A DNA stretch of 35,240 nt from JADGGV01 sp035715725 (GCA_035715725.1 DASTKT010000190.1:1-35240); one strand, 5' to 3'. Shown: positions 24,792 through 33,204, numbered from the stretch's first letter. Numbers and translations: made by a program. The notes: generated by a model not told the origin, from the letters alone.

Positions 24792-25268
24792 ATGACCGTC
24801 CCGATCCAGATCTCCTGGGACCTCTACCTCGGCAAGGTCGTGGTCTGGTGCGAGTGCCTGCTGGCCGGCGTCCGCCGGGCGGTGCTGCTCCCGCGCCTGG
24901 ACACGATCTTCTCGCCCGTGGAGGAGGACCCGGGGCGGGAGCAGCCCTACGAGCGCCTCGACTGGCGGCTGGTCTCGCCGACCGAGGCCGACTGGCAGCG
25001 CTACCGGGACCTGGTCGAGAAGCAGGCGCTGCGGCACGGCGTCACCACGCGCGTGCAGCGGGTCGAGAACATCGCCCGCTGGATGGGCGGCCGGCAGGTC
25101 GCCGTGCCGCAGTATCACATCTGGCTCTATCGCGAGCCGTACGTCGGCGAGACCGTCGAGCGGCTGTACGAGGAGCCGAACGCCGAGGAGCGAAGGGCTC
25201 TCTGGCGCTGGCTGCTGGCGTGGACTGCGCCCGCGGCCCTCACGAAACCCTACAACGATGCAAGGTGA
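24792..25268 (+). CDS. Unrecognised 158-aa protein
   Basis: I do not recognise a family. No signal peptide or clear membrane segment: the stretch ISWDLYLGKVVVWCECLLAGVRRAVLLPRL is only partly hydrophobic. The protein is rich in Trp, Tyr, Arg and Glu, suggesting a soluble globular fold; the middle (YERLDWRLVSPTEADWQRYR) looks helical. Codon use resembles neighbouring genes and GAGGA precedes the ATG, so it is very likely a real gene. It runs into the GAF gene with a 10-bp gap (or a 11-bp overlap if the earlier GAF start is used), so the two are probably cotranscribed. Confidence 0.7.
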   Translation: MTVPIQISWDLYLGKVVVWCECLLAGVRRAVLLPRLDTIFSPVEEDPGREQPYERLDWRLVSPTEADWQRYRDLVEKQALRHGVTTRVQRVENIARWMGGRQVAVPQYHIWLYREPYVGETVERLYEEPNAEERRALWRWLLAWTAPAALTKPYNDAR

Positions 25269-25278
25269 AGGCACGCCC

Positions 25279-25749
25279 ATGGTGGAAGCCGGCCGACTGA
25301 TCAAGCGGATTCAGGAGATGCGCGAGGACGGGTACCTCTCGGACGCGATCCTCCGCGCCACGGTGAAGGACATCCGGTCCTCCGACACGAAGTACGACTG
25401 GGTGGGGGTCTACCTCCTCAACCCGGACGAGAACGTCCTCTGGCTCCACAACTACGTGGGTCCGTCGACGGAGCACGCCCGCATCCCCGTCGGGGAGGGC
25501 GTCTGCGGCACGGCGGTGGCCGAGCGCAAGAACCAGAACGTCCCCGACGTCACCAAGGTGAGCAACTACCTCGCGTGCTCGCCCCGGACCAAGTCGGAGA
25601 TGGTCGTGCTCATCCGCGCCGGCGACGAGATCTTCGGCCAGATCGATCTCGACAGCAACACCCCCGATGCCTTCACGAAGGACGAGCAGGAGAGCATCGA
25701 GCTGGTGGCCGAGAAGCTGGCCGAAGTCTTCATGGCGGAGCGGCGCTAG
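25279..25749 (+). CDS. GAF protein, free-methionine-(R)-sulfoxide reductase type
   Basis: 156 aa single GAF domain. Placed against E. coli MsrC/YebR (numbering from memory), the catalytic-site residues keep exact spacing: Cys76 (C94), Cys100 (C118, catalytic), Glu107 (E125), Asp123 (D141) and Asp125 (D143). The resolving Cys84 is replaced by His66, and the catalytic ACD is ACS. So either it reduces free Met-R-sulfoxide with another electron route or it has become a sensor. I chose the ATG at 25279, which has AAGGTGAAGG upstream; an ATG at 25258 would add seven residues and overlap the previous gene. Cytoplasmic. Confidence 0.8.
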   Translation: MVEAGRLIKRIQEMREDGYLSDAILRATVKDIRSSDTKYDWVGVYLLNPDENVLWLHNYVGPSTEHARIPVGEGVCGTAVAERKNQNVPDVTKVSNYLACSPRTKSEMVVLIRAGDEIFGQIDLDSNTPDAFTKDEQESIELVAEKLAEVFMAERR

Positions 25750-25762
25750 CCGCACCGGCCCC

Positions 25763-26557
25763 ATGGAGGCGCAGAGGCCGGACGGGACCACGCGACCCCG
25801 GGCGATCCTCGCGCCGAACCCGTCCCCGCTGACGCTCGACGGCACCCGGACGTACCTCGTCGGCCGGCGCCGTGTCGCGGTCGTCGATCCCGGACCCGAC
25901 CTCCCGTCGCACCTCGACGCCGTCACGGCGGCCGTGGGCGACGCGGAGGTCGTCGCCGTCCTGGTGACGCACGACCACCCCGACCACGCCGACGCCGCGC
26001 CCGCGCTCGCCCGGCGCACGGGCGCGCCCATCCTCGCCGCCGGCCGCGGCACGCTCCGGCCCGGCGACGCCATCCCGACCGACGCCGGCGAGCTGCACGC
26101 CCTCGCCACGCCCGGCCACACGCCGGACCACGTGGCGCTGCACTGGCCCGCCGCCGCGGCCGTCTTCGTCGGCGACCTCCTGCTCGGCGGCCAGGACACC
26201 GCGCTCGTCGCGCCGCCGGAGGGCGATCTCACCGCCTACCTCGATTCGCTGGCCCGCGTCCGCGCACTCCCGGCGCGGGCGCTCTACCCGGCCCACGGCG
26301 AGCCGTTCGCCGAGCCGGCCGAGGCCATCGACCGCTACGTCCGCCATCGCGAGCAGCGCCTGGCGCAGGTGCTGCGCGCGCTCGAGCGGACCCGGCCGGA
26401 GCCCGCCACCGTCGACCGCCTCGTCGACGAGGTCTACGGCCGCGGCCTCGACCCGAGGCTGCGCGCCGCCGCCGCCGGCGCCACGCTCGCGTACCTCGAG
26501 CACCTCGCCCGCGGCGGCCAGGTCCGCCAGGCGGCCGAGGGGTGGCAGCGGACGTGA
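25763..26557 (+). CDS. MBL-fold metallo-hydrolase (LACTB2-like)
   Basis: 264 aa. The metallo-beta-lactamase motif is VTHDHPDHADA (His70, His72, Asp74, His75), with further metal ligands at His119 (TPGHTPDH), Asp138 (VGDLLL) and His178 (YPAHGE). The C-terminal helical extension after about 190 (IDRYVRHREQRLAQVLRAL...) matches LACTB2/hydrolase-type MBL proteins, which act on nucleic acid or thioesters. The substrate is unknown. It starts 13 bp after the GAF stop, probably in the same transcript, although its ribosome site is weak. glcD begins 23 bp downstream behind its own promoter-like motif. Confidence 0.85.
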   Translation: MEAQRPDGTTRPRAILAPNPSPLTLDGTRTYLVGRRRVAVVDPGPDLPSHLDAVTAAVGDAEVVAVLVTHDHPDHADAAPALARRTGAPILAAGRGTLRPGDAIPTDAGELHALATPGHTPDHVALHWPAAAAVFVGDLLLGGQDTALVAPPEGDLTAYLDSLARVRALPARALYPAHGEPFAEPAEAIDRYVRHREQRLAQVLRALERTRPEPATVDRLVDEVYGRGLDPRLRAAAAGATLAYLEHLARGGQVRQAAEGWQRT

Positions 26558-26568
26558 GCCCCGGCGCG

Positions 26569-26575
26569 TAGATTC
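26569..26575 (+). promoter_or_regulatory. Candidate leaderless promoter of glcD
   Basis: TAGATTC; the TAGATT core ends 6 bases before the glcD ATG at 26581, and no Shine-Dalgarno is present between the upstream stop and this ATG. That geometry places transcription start at or next to the ATG. Confidence 0.4.
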
Positions 26576-26580
26576 AGCCC

Positions 26581-28074
26581 ATGCCCATCGGAGCCAGCAC
26601 CGTCTCGCGGGCCGGAACGCACCCCGGCCCGGCCTCCCGGCCCCTCGATCCGGCCCTCGCCGCCGCGCTCCGCCGCATCGTGGGCGACGATGGCGTCATC
26701 ACGGACCCGGGCCGCCTCATGGTCTACGAGTCCGATGCGCTCACCGCCTACCGCGTGCGGCCCAGCGCCGTCGTCCTCCCCGGCGACACGGCGGAGGTCT
26801 CCGCCGCGCTCCGCCTCCTCGCGGAGGCCGGCGTGCCCTTCGTCCCGCGCGGCGCCGGCACCGGCCTCTCCGGCGGCGCGCTCGCGCTCGAGGGCGCCGT
26901 GCTCCTCTCGCTGGCGCGGATGAACCGCATCCTGGCCATCGACGCCGCGAACCGCCGCGCCCGCGTCCAGCCCGGCGTCGTCAATGCCAAGCTGACCCGC
27001 GCCGCCGCGCCGCACGGGCTCTACTACGCGCCGGACCCCAGCTCGCAGGCGGCGTGCACCATCGGCGGCAACGTGGCCGAGAACGCCGGCGGCCCGCACT
27101 GCCTCAAGTACGGCGTCACCTCGAACCACATCCTCGGGCTCACGGTCGTGCTCCCCGGCGGCGAGGTGGTCGAGCTGGGTGGAGGCGGCGGCGAGACCGT
27201 CGGCTACGACCTCGTCGGCCTCTTCGTCGGCAGCGAAGGCACGTTCGGCGTGGCCACGGAGATCGAGGTGCGCCTCGAGGCCGTCCCCGAGGGCGTCGAG
27301 ACGATCCTCGCCCTCTTCGACCGCATGGACGACGCGAGCCGCGCTGTCAGCACCGTCATCGCCGACGGGCTGCTCCCGGCCGCGCTCGAGATGGTGGACC
27401 GCGAGGGGATCCGGGCGGTCGAGGCGTCGCCCTACGCCGCCGGCTTCCCGACCGACGTGGCCGCCGCCCTCGTCATCGAGTTCGACGGCCCGCGCGCCGG
27501 GCTGATCGACGAGGCCGACCGCGCCCGCGAGATCTGCCGCCGCGAGGGCGCGAGAGAGGTCCGGCGCGCCGAGAACGAGGCCGAGCGCGTCCGCTTCTGG
27601 AACGCCCGCAAGAAGGTCTTCGGCGCCATGGGCCACCTCGCCCCCGATCTGCTCGTGCAGGACGCCGTCGTCCCGCGGAGCCGCCTGCCGGAGATCCTCG
27701 CCCGCATCTACGAGATCGCCGGCCGCTACGACCTCGTCGTCTCCAACACGTTCCACGCCGGCGACGGCAACCTGCACCCGAACTTCATCTTCGACCGCCG
27801 CTTCGAGGACCAGGTCCGCCGCGTCGAGCAGGCCTCGAAGGAGATCATGCACGCCTGCGTCGAGGTCGGCGGCACGATCACCGGCGAGCACGGCGTCGGC
27901 TTCGACAAGCGCGACTACATGGACCTCATCTTCTCCGACGAGGAGATGGCCGTGATGTGCGACATCCGCCGCGTCTTCGACCCGCGCGGCCTCGCCAACC
28001 CGGCCAAGGTCCTCCCCATCCACGCCTGCCGCGAGTGGGCGGGCCACGCCACGCGCGTCGAGGAGGCGCCGTGA
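26581..28074 (+). CDS. glcD: Glycolate oxidase subunit GlcD (FAD-linked)
   Basis: 497 aa FAD-binding subunit of the glycolate (or D-lactate-like 2-hydroxy acid) dehydrogenase. The FAD_binding_4 domain contains PRGAGTGLSGGALALEG and CTIGGNVAENAGGPHCLKYG. The C-terminal FAD-oxidase domain has SNTFHAGDGNLHPN, ITGEHGVGFDKR and ANPAKVLP, all classic GlcD signatures. An N-terminal ~25 residues before the domain are low-complexity. glcE overlaps the stop by 4 bp (GTGA). Together with GlcE and GlcF this forms a membrane-associated complex passing electrons to the quinone pool; that is family knowledge. Confidence 0.95.
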   Translation: MPIGASTVSRAGTHPGPASRPLDPALAAALRRIVGDDGVITDPGRLMVYESDALTAYRVRPSAVVLPGDTAEVSAALRLLAEAGVPFVPRGAGTGLSGGALALEGAVLLSLARMNRILAIDAANRRARVQPGVVNAKLTRAAAPHGLYYAPDPSSQAACTIGGNVAENAGGPHCLKYGVTSNHILGLTVVLPGGEVVELGGGGGETVGYDLVGLFVGSEGTFGVATEIEVRLEAVPEGVETILALFDRMDDASRAVSTVIADGLLPAALEMVDREGIRAVEASPYAAGFPTDVAAALVIEFDGPRAGLIDEADRAREICRREGAREVRRAENEAERVRFWNARKKVFGAMGHLAPDLLVQDAVVPRSRLPEILARIYEIAGRYDLVVSNTFHAGDGNLHPNFIFDRRFEDQVRRVEQASKEIMHACVEVGGTITGEHGVGFDKRDYMDLIFSDEEMAVMCDIRRVFDPRGLANPAKVLPIHACREWAGHATRVEEAP

Positions 28075-29420
28075 CGCCCGTCCTCGACCGGCTCCGCGGC
28101 ATCGCGGGCCTGCACGTCTCCCCGGGCGACGAGGGGCCGCTCGTCCACGGCGTGATGCCGGCGGCGGTCGCCGCCCCCGAGACCCCTGCGGCGGCCGCCG
28201 AGGCGCTCCGCCTGGCCTCGGCCGAGCGCTGGGCCGTCGAGCTGGACCACGGCGGCTCGCCGCTGCGCCTGGCCGGTCGCCCGCCGGAGCGCATCGACCT
28301 GCTCCTCACGTCCTCCCGGTTTCGCGACCTCGACGACTACGCGCCGGCGGACCTGACCGCGTCCGTCGGCGCCGGCGCCCCCCTCGGCGCGATGGCGGAG
28401 CGCTTCGGCGTCCACGGCCAGTGGCTCCCGCTCGACCCGCCGGGCGGCCCGGACGCCACGATCGGCGCCACCGTCGATTCGGCGGCAGCCGGCCCGCTCC
28501 GCCTGGCCTACGGCACGCCCCGGGATCACGTCCTCGGCCTCGAGGTCGTCACCGGCGACGGCCGCGTGCTCCACTTCGGCGGCCGCGTCGTCAAGAACGT
28601 CGCCGGCTACGACGTCGTGAAGCTCGTCATCGGCAGCCGCGGCACGCTCGGCCTCGTCACGCGCGTCAACGTCCGGCTCCGTCCACGCCCGGAGGCCGAC
28701 CGGACGCTCTCGATCGCGGTCCCGTCCGCCGAGGTCGCCGTCGAGATGCTGAGGCGCTTCCGCGCCCGGCGCGTCGAGCCCGCCGCCGCCGAGCTGTACT
28801 CGCCGCCGATGCCCGCCTCGCAGGATGCGAGGACCTGGGTCCTCCTGGCCCGGGTGCACGGCTCCACCGCGGCGGTCGATGAGCAGGGGCGCGCCATCGA
28901 GCAGGTCGCCGCCGAGCTCGGCGCGCAACCCGAAGCGACGGACGGACCTCAGGTCTGGCAACCCCTCGCGCAGACCGAGGCCCTGGCCATGGTCGCGGTC
29001 CGCTTCGCCGATCTCCCCTCGGAGATCCACGCCACGCTCGCGCTGGTCCAGGCCGCGCTCCCCGCCATCGAGGCGAGCGGCGGGCGATGGACGCTCCAGG
29101 CGCACCTCGGCAATGGCATCGTGCGGCTCCTCGGCGCGCCGGACGTGACCGGCCCCCAGGCGCATCCCGCGACCGGCCCGAGCTCGCCGCTCCTCCCCTC
29201 GAGCCTCGCGCGCGATTGGCGCCCCCTGGCCGACACGATCCGCTCCGCCCGGGCGGCGCTGGCCCCCCGGCGCGGCACCGTCACCCTGGCGGCGGCGCCC
29301 GCGCCGCTGCTCGCGGAGGTCGATCCCTACGGCCCCATCGCGGGCCACGCGCTCATGCGCGGCATCAAGGCCCGGTTCGATCCCGCCGGCATCCTGTCCG
29401 CCGGCCGCTTCGTGGTGTAG
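28071..29420 (+). CDS. glcE: Glycolate oxidase subunit GlcE (FAD-binding)
   Basis: 449 aa, a second FAD-binding subunit, somewhat longer than E. coli GlcE (350). The GTG start lies inside the glcD stop (GTGA), indicating coupling. Marks: WLPLDPPGGPDATIGATVDS, LRLAYGTPRDHVLGLEVV, FGGRVVKNVAGYDVVKL and GSRGTLGLVTRVNVRLRPRP, as in the GlcE branch. The C-terminal part (about 340-449) includes a low-complexity loop near 365-385 (VTGPQAHPATGPSSPLLPSS) and ends GIKARFDPAGILSAGRFVV, the usual closing motif of FAD-oxidase C-termini. glcF starts 8 bp downstream. Confidence 0.93.
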   Translation: MTPVLDRLRGIAGLHVSPGDEGPLVHGVMPAAVAAPETPAAAAEALRLASAERWAVELDHGGSPLRLAGRPPERIDLLLTSSRFRDLDDYAPADLTASVGAGAPLGAMAERFGVHGQWLPLDPPGGPDATIGATVDSAAAGPLRLAYGTPRDHVLGLEVVTGDGRVLHFGGRVVKNVAGYDVVKLVIGSRGTLGLVTRVNVRLRPRPEADRTLSIAVPSAEVAVEMLRRFRARRVEPAAAELYSPPMPASQDARTWVLLARVHGSTAAVDEQGRAIEQVAAELGAQPEATDGPQVWQPLAQTEALAMVAVRFADLPSEIHATLALVQAALPAIEASGGRWTLQAHLGNGIVRLLGAPDVTGPQAHPATGPSSPLLPSSLARDWRPLADTIRSARAALAPRRGTVTLAAAPAPLLAEVDPYGPIAGHALMRGIKARFDPAGILSAGRFVV

Positions 29421-29428
29421 CAACCCGG

Positions 29429-31006
29429 ATGCACGTGGCCACCACCGACCCCCGCCGGCGCCTCGTCGCCGCCCTCGCCGAGGAGGAGGACGCGCTCCTC
29501 GCCTGCGTCCACTGCGGCTTCTGCCTGGACGCCTGCCCGACGTACACCCGCACCGGCGACGAGGGCGACTCGCCCCGCGGCCGCCTCTACCTCATGCGCG
29601 CCGTGGCCGAGGGCCGCCTCGAGCCCGAGGCCGACGCCTTCTCGCTGCACATCGACCGCTGCCTCGGCTGCCGCGCCTGCGAGACCGTCTGCCCCTCCGG
29701 CGTCCGCTACGGCTTCCTCCTCGAGCGCGCCCGCGACGTCCGCGCCGACGCACAGGGGATCGGCCTCCCGACGCGCCTGCTGCTGGCCGCCTTCGGCCGC
29801 CCGCTCCCGGCGCGGCTCGCGGCCGCCGCCGGGCGCGCGCTCCGCGCCACCGGTCTCCCGCGCGTGCTGCTCCGCGCGCTCCCCGAGCGCTTCGGCGCCG
29901 CGCGCTTCGGCCTCGCGATGCTCGAGGCGACGCGGCCCTGGCCCGCGCTCCGCAGCGCCGACGCCGTGCGCCCGCACGCCGACGCGTGGCTCGCGGCCGC
30001 CGCCGAGGCCGAGGAGGAGGAGAAGGCCCGGAACGGCGACCCCACCGGCTCCGGCGTGGCCGCGCTCGCGCCCGTCGCCGCGCCGCGCCGCTCCGTGCAC
30101 GAGCCGCACGTCCCGCCCTCCGAGGCGGGCGCCGGCTTCCCGCGCCCAGAGCCCGAGGGTGGACCCAGCATCGCGCTCGCGCCCGGCCACCCGCCGGCCG
30201 GGCCCGGCCGCGGCGCCGCCGCGCCGACGGCCCCCGGAGAAGCCGCGCCGCCCCGCCTCCGCGTCGCCGTCCTGACCGGCTGCGTCCAGGAGGGCCTGTT
30301 CGGGCGCGTCAACCGCGCCACCGAGCGCGTGCTCCGCGCCAACGGCTGCCAGCTCGTGCCCGCGCCCGATCAGCGCTGCTGCGGCGCGCTGCACGCCCAC
30401 GCCGGCGACCTCGACCGCGCCCGCGCCCTGGCCCGCCGCAACGTCGACGCGTTCGAGGCCACCGGCGCCGACCGCGTCGTCGTGAACGCGGCCGGCTGCG
30501 GCGCCATCATGAAGGAGTACGGCGAGCTGCTCGCCCACGACCCCGACTACGCCGAGCGCGCCCGCCGGCTGGCGTCCAGCGTCCGCGACCTCTCCGAGCT
30601 GCTCCTCGAGCTCGGCCCGCGCCCGGGCGCGCCACTCCCGCTGCGCGTCACGTACGACGCGCCCTGCCACCTCTACCACGCCCAGGGGATCACCACCGCG
30701 CCGCTCGACGTGCTGCGCCGCATCCCGGCGCTCGAGATCGTCGCGCTCCCCCGTGCGGACGAGTGCTGCGGCGGCGCCGGCATCTACGGGCTGCTCCACC
30801 AGGACCTCGGCGGCCGCGTACTCCGCGACAAGGTCGAGGCCGTCGAATCGACGGAGGCGCACGCCGTCGCCACGCCGAACCCGGGGTGCATGATGCAGAT
30901 CGGCGCGGGACTCCGCCTCGCCGGAGATCCCACGGCCGTCGTGCACCCCGTCGAGCTCCTCGACGAAAGCTACCGCCGCGCGGGATTTTACCCGCCGAAC
31001 CACTGA
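29429..31006 (+). CDS. glcF: Glycolate oxidase iron-sulfur subunit GlcF
   Basis: 525 aa, against about 407 in E. coli. Two [4Fe-4S] ferredoxin motifs: Cys26-x2-Cys29-x2-Cys32-x3-CysP36 and Cys78-x2-Cys81-x2-Cys84-x3-CysP88. Two CCG (heterodisulfide-reductase-type) domains follow, with RCCGALHAHAGD and ECCGGAGIYGLL. The additional length is mostly an acidic then Pro/Ala/Gly-rich linker (about 190-275), likely disordered, joining the ferredoxin part to the CCG domains. The subunit transfers electrons from the flavin subunits to quinone. Short spacing to glcE and the next gene supports an operon. Confidence 0.93.
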   Translation: MHVATTDPRRRLVAALAEEEDALLACVHCGFCLDACPTYTRTGDEGDSPRGRLYLMRAVAEGRLEPEADAFSLHIDRCLGCRACETVCPSGVRYGFLLERARDVRADAQGIGLPTRLLLAAFGRPLPARLAAAAGRALRATGLPRVLLRALPERFGAARFGLAMLEATRPWPALRSADAVRPHADAWLAAAAEAEEEEKARNGDPTGSGVAALAPVAAPRRSVHEPHVPPSEAGAGFPRPEPEGGPSIALAPGHPPAGPGRGAAAPTAPGEAAPPRLRVAVLTGCVQEGLFGRVNRATERVLRANGCQLVPAPDQRCCGALHAHAGDLDRARALARRNVDAFEATGADRVVVNAAGCGAIMKEYGELLAHDPDYAERARRLASSVRDLSELLLELGPRPGAPLPLRVTYDAPCHLYHAQGITTAPLDVLRRIPALEIVALPRADECCGGAGIYGLLHQDLGGRVLRDKVEAVESTEAHAVATPNPGCMMQIGAGLRLAGDPTAVVHPVELLDESYRRAGFYPPNH

Positions 31007-31019
31007 GCCGGAGACCCCC

Positions 31020-32147
31020 GTGGCCACCACCGAAGCCGATCGCCCCACCGTGCTCGACCGCGTCCGCCGCTTCGTCGAGATGGAGTCGCCCAGTGGCGAC
31101 GTCGCCCGCGCCGGCGCCCTCGCCGAGGTCGTGGCCGCGGAGCTCTCCGCCGCCGGCGCCGAGGTCTGCTTCATCGACGCGCCCGGCTGGGGCTACCACG
31201 TGCAGGCCACCGTCCCCGGCACCGACGAGGACGCCGAGCCCGTCTTCATCCTCGGCCACCTCGACACCGTCTGGCCCGTCGGCACCCTCGCCGCGCGCCC
31301 GTTCCGCCTCGTGGACGGCCGCGCCGAAGGCCCCGGCATCTTCGACATGAAGTCCGGCCTGGCCGTCGCCATCGAGGCGCTCGCGGAGCTCCGGCACGCC
31401 GGCGCCCGACCCGCGCGTCCGGTCCGCGTCCTCGTCACCTGCGACGAGGAGGTCGGCTCCACGACCTCGCGCCCGCTCATCGAGACGCTCGCCCGCGACG
31501 CCGTCGCGACGCTCGTCCTGGAGCCGTCCCTCCCCGGCGGCGCCGCCAAGACCTCGCGCAAGGGCGTCGGCGTCTATCGCCTGCGCTTCACCGGCCGCGC
31601 CGCGCACGCCGGCGTCGACCCGGAGAAGGGGGTGAGCGCCGTCCTCGAGATGGCGCACCAGACGCTGGCGCTCCACGCCCTCGCCGCGCCCGCGCGCGGC
31701 ACGACCGTCAGCGTCGGCCCCGTCCACGGCGGCACCGTCTCCAACGTCATCCCGGCGGAGGCGGAGGCGGAGGTCGACGTCCGCTTCTCCACCCTCGACG
31801 AGGGGGAGCGCGTCGACGCCGCCATCCGCGCGCTCCGCCCGGTCCTCCCCGGCGCCGGCGTCGCCGTCGTCCAGGGCGGGATCAACCGCCCGCCGCTCGA
31901 GCGGACCGACGCCGTCGTCGCCCTCTACCGGACCGCTCGGAACATCGCGCACGAGCTCGGCTTCGACCTCCCCGAGGGTTCCACCGGCGGCGGCAGCGAC
32001 GGCTGCTTCACCGCCGCCCTCGGCATCCCGACGCTCGACGGGCTCGGCCCGCAAGGCGCCGGTGCCCACGCGATCGACGAGCACATCGTCGTGGCCGACC
32101 TCCCCCGCCGCGTCGCCCTCGTGCGGCGCCTCCTGGAGGCGCTGTGA
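31020..32147 (+). CDS. M20 peptidase, glutamate carboxypeptidase (CPG2) type
   Basis: 375 aa cytoplasmic zinc peptidase. Metal and catalytic marks: GHLDTVWP (His80, Asp82), GIFDMKSG (Asp109) and CDEEVGS (Glu143 as base, Glu144). The dimerisation domain starts near GRAAHAGVDPEKG; SDGCFTAALGIPTLDGLGPQG and GAHAIDEH complete the metal site. Without a signal peptide it differs from exported Pseudomonas CPG2. It begins 14 bp after glcF with a GTG (ACCCCC upstream, no obvious Shine-Dalgarno) and overlaps the next gene (GTGA). Substrates are probably acyl- or N-terminal-blocked glutamate-type peptides. Confidence 0.9.
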   Translation: MATTEADRPTVLDRVRRFVEMESPSGDVARAGALAEVVAAELSAAGAEVCFIDAPGWGYHVQATVPGTDEDAEPVFILGHLDTVWPVGTLAARPFRLVDGRAEGPGIFDMKSGLAVAIEALAELRHAGARPARPVRVLVTCDEEVGSTTSRPLIETLARDAVATLVLEPSLPGGAAKTSRKGVGVYRLRFTGRAAHAGVDPEKGVSAVLEMAHQTLALHALAAPARGTTVSVGPVHGGTVSNVIPAEAEAEVDVRFSTLDEGERVDAAIRALRPVLPGAGVAVVQGGINRPPLERTDAVVALYRTARNIAHELGFDLPEGSTGGGSDGCFTAALGIPTLDGLGPQGAGAHAIDEHIVVADLPRRVALVRRLLEAL

Positions 32148-33031
32148 GCCGCGCCGCCGAAGACGCCGGCGCCACCGCCGCCGATGCCGCGCCATACGAC
32201 GACGGCTTCGAGATCCGCCCGCTCCGCACCCGCGCCGAGCTGGAAGCCTGCACCGCGCTCCAGCGCCACACCTGGGGCGAGGCGTTCTCCGAGCTCGTCC
32301 CGCCCTCCCTGCTGATCGCCACCCAGCGGGCCGGCGGCGTGGCCGCCGGCGCGTTCGATCCCCAGGGCACCCTCGTCGGCTTCGTCTACGGCATCCCCGG
32401 CATCGAGGACGCCCGCCCGATCCACTGGTCCGACATGCTCGCCGTCCGCGGCGACCTGCGCGACCGCCACCTCGGCGAGAGGCTCAAGCGCTGGCAGCGC
32501 CTCGACGTCCTCCGCCGCGGCGTCCGCCGCATCTACTGGTCCTTCGACCCGCTCGAGTCCCGCAACGCCTACTTCAACCTCCGCCGCCTCGGCGCCCGCG
32601 TCCGCGAGTACCACCGCGACATGTACGGCGAGACCGATTCCCCGCTCCATGCCGGCATCGGCACCGATCGCCTCATCCCCGTCTGGGAGCTCGACTCCCC
32701 GCGCGTGATCCGCCGGCTCGCCGGTGAGGACCGGCCCCCGACCCCCGCCGACGTGCAGGACGTCCCCCTCGTCAACCCGCCGACCGCCGCCGCCTTCCCG
32801 GCGCCCACGGAGCCGGACCTCGACATCGACGCGCCGCACGTGCGCATCGCGATCCCCGCCAACATCCAGCACCTCAAGGAGGCCGCGCCCGACCTCGCCC
32901 GCTCCTGGCGCGAGACCACCCGCGCCGCGCTCCAGAACTACTTCCGGCGCGGCTACGTGGCCGAAGAGCTCACCCGCCACGGCGACTGGAGCGCCTACCT
33001 CCTCCGCGCCGCCGGCGACGAGCTCCCCTGA
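32144..33031 (+). CDS. GNAT-superfamily-like protein (COG3375 type)
   Basis: 295 aa. The N-terminal half resembles the predicted GNAT acetyltransferases of the COG3375 group: IRPLRTRAELEACTALQRHTWG, LLIATQRAGGVAAGAFDPQG, LVGFVYGIPG, HWSDMLAVRGDLRDRHLGER (acyl-CoA loop-like R-x3-LGxRL) and the YWSFDPLESRNAYFNL segment. The C-terminal third (about 195-295) is variable with a Pro-rich linker. The substrate is unknown. The GTG overlaps the previous stop, so it ends the glc-M20 run. No terminator hairpin is evident after it. Confidence 0.82.
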   Translation: MSRAAEDAGATAADAAPYDDGFEIRPLRTRAELEACTALQRHTWGEAFSELVPPSLLIATQRAGGVAAGAFDPQGTLVGFVYGIPGIEDARPIHWSDMLAVRGDLRDRHLGERLKRWQRLDVLRRGVRRIYWSFDPLESRNAYFNLRRLGARVREYHRDMYGETDSPLHAGIGTDRLIPVWELDSPRVIRRLAGEDRPPTPADVQDVPLVNPPTAAAFPAPTEPDLDIDAPHVRIAIPANIQHLKEAAPDLARSWRETTRAALQNYFRRGYVAEELTRHGDWSAYLLRAAGDELP

Positions 33032-33174
33032 GCGCCCGACCGGCCCCATCGTTTCGTTGCAGATTTCGGAAAAAAGTTCGCGTATTCCCGACCGCGGCGT
33101 GCCGCCATCTGTTTGATCCGGCGCCGATTCCCCGCCGCTAACGATCTTCCGCGCCTGCGATTACCTGCCCGCTA

Positions 33175-33204
33175 TTGCCTCCCATCCCGACCCCGCTTTA
33201 CAAT
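33175..33204 (+). promoter_or_regulatory. Candidate sigma70-type promoter before the GGDEF gene
   Basis: TTGCCT (33175-33180), an 18-bp spacer, and TACAAT (33199-33204), followed by CTTCC. It sits in the 359-bp gap 33032-33390, which is visibly richer in A/T than the rest of the window and otherwise holds no gene. A transcript from here would have a leader of roughly 180 bases before the GTG at 33391. Confidence 0.5.
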
